39,889 nucleotides of DNA from Azolla pinnata (Eukaryota > Streptophyta > Polypodiopsida > Salviniales > Salviniaceae). Each line of letters starts with the position of its first letter. Within the stretch, counting starts at the first letter, position 1. The notes below the pieces were generated by a model. It did not search any database. It was not told the origin of the DNA and saw only the letters and a list, made by a program, of their open reading frames with translations. Shown in pieces: positions 33,739 through 39,889 of the stretch. The translations under genes were made by a program, and so were the position numbers. Location of the stretch: assembly GCA_037176905.1 (NCBI GenBank), contig JBBBWG010033396.1, positions 1 through 39,889 on the forward strand, given 5' to 3'.

Positions 33739-34902
33739 TCTGATTTTCAGATTGGTTGCTTTGTCCCACAGCCGGAAAAATGTTGAAAACTGCACTGTTT
33801 TCTACTTTGCTCATATTTGATGAAGCACAAACTGAAGAAAAGCCAGATTTGTTCATGGATTTTGAAAGGTGCATTATTATGTGCATCCAGGTTCAATTTC
33901 CCATGTGATAAATCTGCGAAGTTCCACACATATTAATCATCATATTTGGAAAGTGCACCCCCTTAATAATTACTAGGATAGGAATTTCATGCAAGCAACC
34001 ATTCAAAAACATGAAAGAATCAAACATATATTTATTGCGGATGCATTCAGACGTGCAGAATATCAATGATGCACAAGTTCATCACATGGGGTAATGTTAG
34101 CATAACTTTTGGGTTGTTGGGTCAAACACCAATCTGGTAGTTTGAGTTGTTAGGTGGAAATTTCTCACTTGACCACATACTAAAAACTTGGCCACTTGAC
34201 CAGCCAACTCGATAGGAATGCAAGGACTGAATGATATAGCTCATCCTGGAGATGATGTACAATATCAATTGTAGCATTCTGCGAAGTAGAGGGGAAAAAA
34301 CTGAAAAAAACTATGTAATTGCATTGAGGACTCAAGCATAGACACATGCTTGCATTTGCACAGAAGACATACGATAAATATAGATATTCATAACGTCGGA
34401 AACTGTTTGACATTACAAGAAGAAGAAGAACAGAAAGGCACTTCAACGACACCAAAATGAAGCATAACATGAGATGTATAAAAGAGGTAGATCTTCACAT
34501 ACCTATCATGATATTACTGACGTTGATAGGAAAATGAGACCTGAGCATCATAGCACGAAGAATTCTTTTGGGAGAGAAAAGTTGCGTTCCATTTTCATCC
34601 AGTTATACATTCTGCGGATATCAGAAAGAACAATTTCCTTGAAGAAACAAAAAGAAATTTGCAGAAAGCTATGCACTGAACCCAAACCCTAAATCATTTT
34701 AGGAAGGAAAATGACCAAAGGAAATACCATGTTCCGTTGCCGTTTGCTCCAGAATACGGCCAGGCAAACAATTTACCGTGAGGAAACGCATAGAGTTTGC
34801 GCAAAAGACCGATACGGAGTAAAACGGGAGGGAGAAAAACCGCAACGTCGTTACAGAAAAGCTAGGAGAGATGAGGAAGGAGAAAGGAAGAAAACACGTA
34901 CC

Positions 34903-35000
34903 TTGGGTGTCGAATTTCCCTGATTTTTTTGGGTAAGATAGGAATTTGAAGCTCAGACAGAGACCGAGGAAGCAGCAGGCAGGACTGAGGGAGAAGTTGT
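34903..35000 (-). other. Possible 5' UTR exon of the coiled-coil gene
   Basis: A good donor (CCAAG then GTACGTG) lies at about 34902 on the minus strand, followed by about 1.1 kb of intron-like sequence to acceptor-like GTGCAG near 33793. The exon would end the minisatellite-bearing promoter and carry no long ORF. Its 5' limit is not known. Confidence 0.4.
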
Positions 35001-35577
35001 GTGTGTTTGAGGGAGAAGTTGTGTGTGTTTGTGTGATACTGAATGAAATGCTTGGTTTGACTTGACTTGACTTGACTTGACTTGACTTGGTTTGACTTGA
35101 CTAAAATGGAATCGAATTGACTTGACTTGACTTGGCTTGGCTTGACTGGGCAGGACTGAGGAAGAAGAAGTGTGTTTGTGTGATACTGAATGAAAGGCTT
35201 GACTTGACTTGACAGGACCAAGGAAGAAGAAGTGTGTTTGTGTGATACTGAAAGAAAGGCTTAACTTGACTTGACAGGACTGAGGAAGAAGAAGTGTGTT
35301 TGTGTGATACTGAATGAAAGGCTTGACTTGACTTGGCAGGATTGAGGAAGAAGAAGTGTGTTTGTGTGATACTGAATGAAAGGCTTGACTTGACTTGGCA
35401 GGACTGAGGAAGAAGAAGTGTGTTTGTGCGATACTGAATGAAAGGCTTGACTTGACTTGGCAAGACCAAGGAAGAAGTGTGTTCGTGTGAAAGGCTTGAA
35501 TTGACTTGGCTTGACCTAGCTTTGACTATCTCTTTGACTTGGCTTTGACTTTCTCTTTGACTTGACTTTACTTTGAG
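34978..35577. repeat. 62-bp minisatellite with TTGAC arrays
   Basis: Units containing GAAGAAGAAGTGTGTTTGTG, TGATACTGAATGAAAGGC and TTGACTTGAC repeat at exactly 62 bp (35161, 35223, 35285, 35347, 35409, 35471; the last is shortened). A related copy starts near 34980, followed by pure five-base TTGAC repeats (35057-35100). The end, 35490-35577, is a degenerate TTGACT array. It lies upstream of the coiled-coil gene. Confidence 0.93.
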
Positions 35578-36865
35578 ATGACCAGGGCATGCCACTGGAA
35601 AAGGCCCGGTCAGCTTGCCCGAAAGACGCACGACATTAAGTCCCTAGTTGCTTTCACACTTCTGAGAGCCCTGGTTAGTTGGGGATTCAAATTGTGGATG
35701 CCGCTTTGCCAACGGCGTAGTTGGTTTCACACCGCGCAAGCTGCCCAAAGTACATTGTCTCAGCCTTGGCTGGTTCCACAATTGACCACCCTCCAACACT
35801 GTTGCAGACTTTCCCTGTGGATGAGCGGACACAATTCACCTCTCTATATGTTGTGGTCAAGTATTGCACACATGCGAATCCATTGCATACAACATGGTAA
35901 AATCAATAACATCGGACAAAAGCTTGCCCTGTAGTTCCCCTGTTACGAAGATGATTTGACGCGCATGTGGATTCCAACCATGTATTCTCCAACAAGTTTC
36001 ATGGCAAAGTTGAGCACGTTGCAAAGCATGCACCAGATAGAAGCAGAGCGAATGGTCTGCATAATTCAGTCTCGGACACCAAATAGAAGCAGAGCGAATG
36101 GTTAAGTGGTTAAAAGGTCATTCCATCACGCTTTGGACTTTGCTCCCCCATCGTATCATCGAATACCCCAAACAAGATGCTCCTCAAAATAGCAAAAATT
36201 ATTGGGTTTTACCCCAAATATGATGTTAATGGTCTAAACAATCTAGTTTTCCAAAATTGAGCTCATCAAGATTAATCCAAAGGTCAGTTCTGAATTCATA
36301 GAACAACCTTCCACATTCTAGTGTATTTTATTAGCTCATGTTTCACATTAGATATTTACCATAACTGCTTGTGCTGACCTTGTCATTTGATCAGCATTGC
36401 AATAAAACAAATCAACAGAAGTCTGGTTTTTTGCAAGCATCAAGATACAAGAATTCCAATTAGTGGAAGTTTATGGACATGCTCATCTACAATTTGCATA
36501 TAGCAACAAGTGCCGTGCCCATCTCAATTACCTTGCTGTGGCATGCATCTTCTTTCTCCCCCAGTTACCATTATCTTAAAATCACTTATTAATATACAAA
36601 TTAATCATGTCTATCAATTGAATACACAAGTCTTACCTTACCATTCTAGGGATTCTTTCTGAATCTGTACATTGCAGAAGATACATCATATCCGGTACCA
36701 TATATCATTAACGATCACCAAAAAAAGCAAAGCCTTTTGTCGTACCCTGCCTCACAGCTAAATAGTTGCATTGATGAGAATCAAATGCATAAGCTTTTAC
36801 TTCCCATGTGCCAAACATGGTGTGGATCAGGAGATTTCCCTATTCAAGAAAGATAAGACACATCT
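35578..36865. other. Intergenic stretch without a supported gene
   Basis: The part 35580-35935 is distinctly less AT-rich than the rest and has open frames on both strands, but none is recognisable. The stretch 36032-36170 has a 25-bp direct repeat and a tRNA-like box. From about 36600 it is probably the ClpS1 3' UTR and flank. Confidence 0.4.
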
Positions 36866-39222
36866 TCAACAACCACCACTTGCGGGTTCAATGGAGCTCA
36901 ACAACCCATTTCCCCTGAGCTGCATACAATGCTCCTCTGCATCAGGCTGGGCACATACTATCACCACTGCCAGCCCATTGTAATGGGCTTCCTGCATTAT
37001 GTTGACAGCAGTGTCCACCGTCATACCCGGTATCACCTTCATAAGCACTTGCACCACATACTCCCTCTTGTTAAAATTATCGTTGTGTAGAAGGACTTTG
37101 TAAGGGGGTGAGGTCTTGCGCGATTTCCTAACCACAAAAATAAAGACGAAAAAAATAGGACATCAACAACCTATACATTCGCCCAATGAAATGATCAGAT
37201 TTTTTTATCATGATTTCTAAGGTCAAACTCTGTGAACGATCAATAGAAAGCTGCATAACTGTAAAATACTAGGCATCAATTAAAGATGCATACAATACGT
37301 ATGCTAAGTCTTACAAAACTAACTATTCTACGTTATGTTCAAATACTTGAGAAAACATTTTCTAAGGATAAAATATGTTAATATGTGGAATACATAGAGT
37401 TGATTTGCAGACGTAGTTATACAAGTATCATGTGACTAAAAATGCGGGAAAGCAATTTAAAATTGCAGTCCTAGAGCATAAAGTATGTGTTAAATGTACT
37501 TAAATGTTCCAATTGTTCTAAATTATATTTATATATATGATACACATCTTTTAACTAAACTACGGTACAAACCCATCACGTTGGTTCATATTTGGAGAAT
37601 TTATTAGACATGAATATGCCTGTGACACTGCATAAAGATATGTAGAATAGTGGGTGATGGAGATATTTCATTGGATCGATAAGAACAATGCCCTGCTTAA
37701 GTTGCTTCCACTTATCTGACCTAGATACAATGATTTGAAGGTGTTCTATTACAAAGAAAAGGAAACCACTAACTTGCAGAAGAGGGAAACACAAACACAA
37801 AAATTCGTATATAAAAAAGGAAGGAAAACATACAACATATCTGGGAAGAACTCACATACACTATGCTTCCCTTTTCGTTCATGCTCACGTTTTTACTTTT
37901 CTGTTCAAAATCCTTGCGAGCCATTCCATTTATGTACAGTGGTCAGAATCTTCCATACAAGGTTTTTTGTGACCGACGTTTCCATTTTCACCCACGAGAT
38001 TCCACTCAGTTTGCCTGATTTCCATAGCTTTAACATGCGTGTTCCATGTTTCCTCAAGTGTTTATCCCTCATGGTCTAGATGTACCATGTGCTATATTGC
38101 CCCATCAGGTTCTGCTCAGTGTGACCGGCTTCCATGGTTTTAAGTTTTAACCATCATCATGTTCCATGATTTCTCAGGTGTTTATCCCTTCTGATCTGGA
38201 TGTATATGTGCTTTATCACCTAAGATCTCATTCCCCCCTGTATCTTAGCTCATGTTAGCATATTCCCCACTTGTTCCACTTCAGTGTACCAGTGTCTCAT
38301 GTGCTTCCCCCACGAGTTTCTCGGATACTAATCAGCCAACGCTTGAACAATCAGACTCCCATTCCATCCTGGCTGGCATCCATAGCAGTTCCGTCTGGAT
38401 CACCCAACAATTCAACTACCAGGATCCTTATCACTCAATATGACCCTATGTCTATCACTTCAACATCCAGACATCACATGTTCTGATTGTCGGACAACCA
38501 TTCGATTTGAGTTTCGTAAGGATGCCATCATCACTATAAAACTAGGGCAAAACTCAGCAAAAAATGTGAAAGCACGAGCCTCTGCATGAAAAAGGCAGTG
38601 GATGAAATCATCGAAACCAATAAAAAATTAAGTGTCAAGGCAGTGGAACAAAAGCATTCGATCAAAGAAGAAAAATTCACTGGAATAAGAAAAAATGAGG
38701 GAGGTGAAGCAAGTGATAAAGCAAACATTTTGAAAACCTGGTAAGGTAAAGATGGAAACAAATGAGAGAGAAAGAGAGAGAGTTAAAGCTTACCTGAGAT
38801 CAAACTCAGATTCACGGCCTGGATTGGTACGCTCGATAGTAGGCCTATCCAGCACACCACCACCTGTGCCACTACCTAAAGATGCTCCAACCAGAACCCT
38901 TCTAGAGCCGAATTTGGCGAGAATCCTCTTCTCTGATCCAGCTCCCACTGCGACCCCAATAAGATCGGGCGACGACGGCGAGGAGAAGGAGACGGAGCAG
39001 CAGTCTGAGAATCAAAGGAGCAAGAACCCTAATCAAAATTCCCGTCGGAGAAATCAAACGGCAGAAACCTAATCCAGGTTTCTGCGGCTTCTTGGGGCGA
39101 ATTCTTGGAAAGAACGCAAAGCCGGGAGAAAAAGGAGTGAGGGGGGAACGGGATGAGGGGATTCTCTGCAAACCTGGGTCCTTGAGTGGTGCGGGAATGC
39201 GAGGAAGCAGAGCGCTCGCCAT
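36866..39222 (-). CDS. CLPS1: ClpS1, plastid N-degron adaptor of the Clp protease
   Basis: Three exons, 39222-39174, 39004-38794 and 37127-36866, join with correct phases (1 and 2) to give 157 residues. Residues 1-50 (MASALLPRIPAPLK and on) are rich in Ser, Ala and Pro with few acids, as in a chloroplast transit peptide. The mature part begins near GGGVLDRPTIERTNPGRE, and the ClpS core runs from PPYKVLLHNDNFNKREYVV to the end. His85-Asn86-Asp87-Asn88 is the conserved HND motif lining the N-degron pocket, and the family methionine and histidine follow in NIMQEAH. The ending GNGLLSSIEP...GGC is typical of plant ClpS1. The protein delivers substrates with destabilising N-termini to the ClpC chaperone in the stroma and also interacts with ClpF. 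The first intron (39005-39173) was assigned by splice motifs; the unspliced frame there would lack the plastid pattern. Confidence 0.93.
37128..38793 (-). other. Intron 2 of ClpS1
   Basis: A 1666-bp intron separates the transit-peptide part (ending SEFDL) from the exon carrying the ClpS core. Donor AG-GTAAGC and acceptor GGTTAG are good matches. It holds the diverged duplication at 37989-38221. Confidence 0.85.
37989..38221. repeat. Diverged tandem duplication in ClpS1 intron 2
   Basis: Copies of about 111 and 122 bp share CTCAGT-TG-C, TTCCAT, GTTCCATG, TTTCTCA-GTGTTTATCCCT and GATGTA, then ATGTGCT-TAT. They differ at many positions, so the duplication is old. Confidence 0.7.
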
Positions 39223-39280
39223 GGCTGCTTCGATCAGTCAGCAGCAGAGCGCATCAGAGAAGGAATTGTAACCACATTTT

Positions 39281-39411
39281 TACATGTATACACACAGACA
39301 CATGCATGCATACATGCATGCATGCATACATACATACATGCATGCACACATACATGCATGCACACATGCACACATACATACATACATACACACACATACA
39401 TACATACATGT
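39281..39411. repeat. ACAT/GCAT microsatellite upstream of ClpS1
   Basis: About 130 bp of ACAT, GCAT and CACA units begins 60 bases upstream of the ClpS1 ATG. It is the same repeat family as the array at 15645-16133 but on the opposite strand, and likewise gives spurious His-Thr-Tyr-Ile frames. Confidence 0.95.
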
Positions 39412-39566
39412 GAAGAGAATTGCTCGATCTATTTACAACAATATCCCCCTCAAATCATTGAGCTCTCGAGATTTTAGAACACTTTTCTTCGTGATCAAAC
39501 TCCTGATGATGGTTTGTTATCCGATTTGTTGCTCATCATACTGCCATACGATCGCATCGACTTGTC

Positions 39567-39688
39567 TTACACGGGCTTAAGATCCTCTGCCTGGCCATCT
39601 GCTCGTTGCATGATATCGAGTGCCTCGCCAACAATGACTTCAACCAGCTTTGACGTGTTTGCATAACGAATGAAGTTTCTTTTAAATT
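39567..39688 (-). CDS. Possible last exon of a gene entering from the right
   Basis: An acceptor (GGCTAAG) at about 39689 is followed by a frame reading FIRYANTSKLVEVIVGEAL, then DIMQRADGQAEDLKPV, and a TAA at 39567-39569. The composition is protein-like and the frame closes before the microsatellite. The family is not recognised, and the rest of the gene would lie beyond the window. Confidence 0.35.
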
Positions 39689-39889
39689 CTTAGCCAAAAT
39701 AATGCCTTGGATGCTACTACAAAGAGTCAACATTGAATTTTGGTTGGGATTGTTAAAAATACATGTTAGCCAAGTGAGCGAAATTGCCTTCTTCTTCTTT
39801 GGTCATCAATGTAATAGTGCACTCCTAATCACTATGAGATTGCTCTGTCAAAAATAAAAAATGTTGCTTATATGTCTAGTCAAGATCTC

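Noticed and set aside
34978..35577. CRISPR-like array
   Set aside because: Repeats are contiguous without unique spacers and the DNA is a plant nuclear genome.
35101..35631. 176-residue minus-strand frame with Ser-Gln-Val-Lys repeats
   Set aside because: It is the translation of the 62-bp minisatellite; the unit is not a multiple of three, so the frame changes between copies.

Overview
This is nuclear DNA from a land plant, most likely a seed plant. Protein-coding exons are separated by GT-AG introns of about 0.1 to 1.7 kb. The recognisable genes are plant types: a plastid ClpS1 adaptor, a plant AGC-VIII (D6PK/KIPK-like) kinase with DFD instead of DFG, and a RING/TRAF-zinc-finger protein with a glutamine/proline-rich body. 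Many short telomere-like motifs (AAACCCTAA) lie at gene starts, as is common in plants. I cannot name the species. Position 1 carries five to six TTAGGG units, and one 100-N assembly gap lies at 15545-15644.

Layout from left to right. Bases 1-490 look like a plus-strand promoter and leader with only a short ORF. At 1.39-2.63 kb is an intronless minus-strand gene for an acidic protein of unknown function, with a coding-like 78-bp minisatellite just upstream. At about 3.8-8.4 kb there are scattered, splice-compatible minus-strand exons of a gene I do not recognise. At 8.38-14.04 kb is the RING/TRAF/PQ-rich/U1-type zinc-finger gene (4 coding exons, about 1529 aa), with a probable 5' UTR exon near 15.4 kb beside the gap and a long ATGT microsatellite. 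The 16-19 kb stretch is mostly non-coding, with a probable LINE remnant near 17 kb; a probable first exon of another minus-strand gene sits at 19.2 kb. At 19.78-23.36 kb is the AGC kinase (2 exons, 771 aa), with an intron full of tandem duplications. The 23.9-27.9 kb stretch is non-coding or uncertain and rich in simple repeats. At 27.98-33.74 kb is a six-exon coiled-coil protein gene, and its upstream region at 35.0-35.6 kb is a 62-bp minisatellite packed with TTGAC W-box cores. At 36.87-39.22 kb is ClpS1 (3 exons, 157 aa). A possible last exon of a further gene lies at 39.57-39.69 kb.

Every gene supported here with confidence is on the minus strand. Nothing indicates that they act in one pathway; this is ordinary eukaryotic gene-by-gene organisation. 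The most unusual points are the 182-residue acidic/serine-rich insertion between the glycine loop and the catalytic lysine of the kinase, the W-box minisatellite, and the unusual zinc-finger and PQ-repeat architecture. Splice models were derived by hand from splice-site motifs and phase agreement, without transcript evidence.
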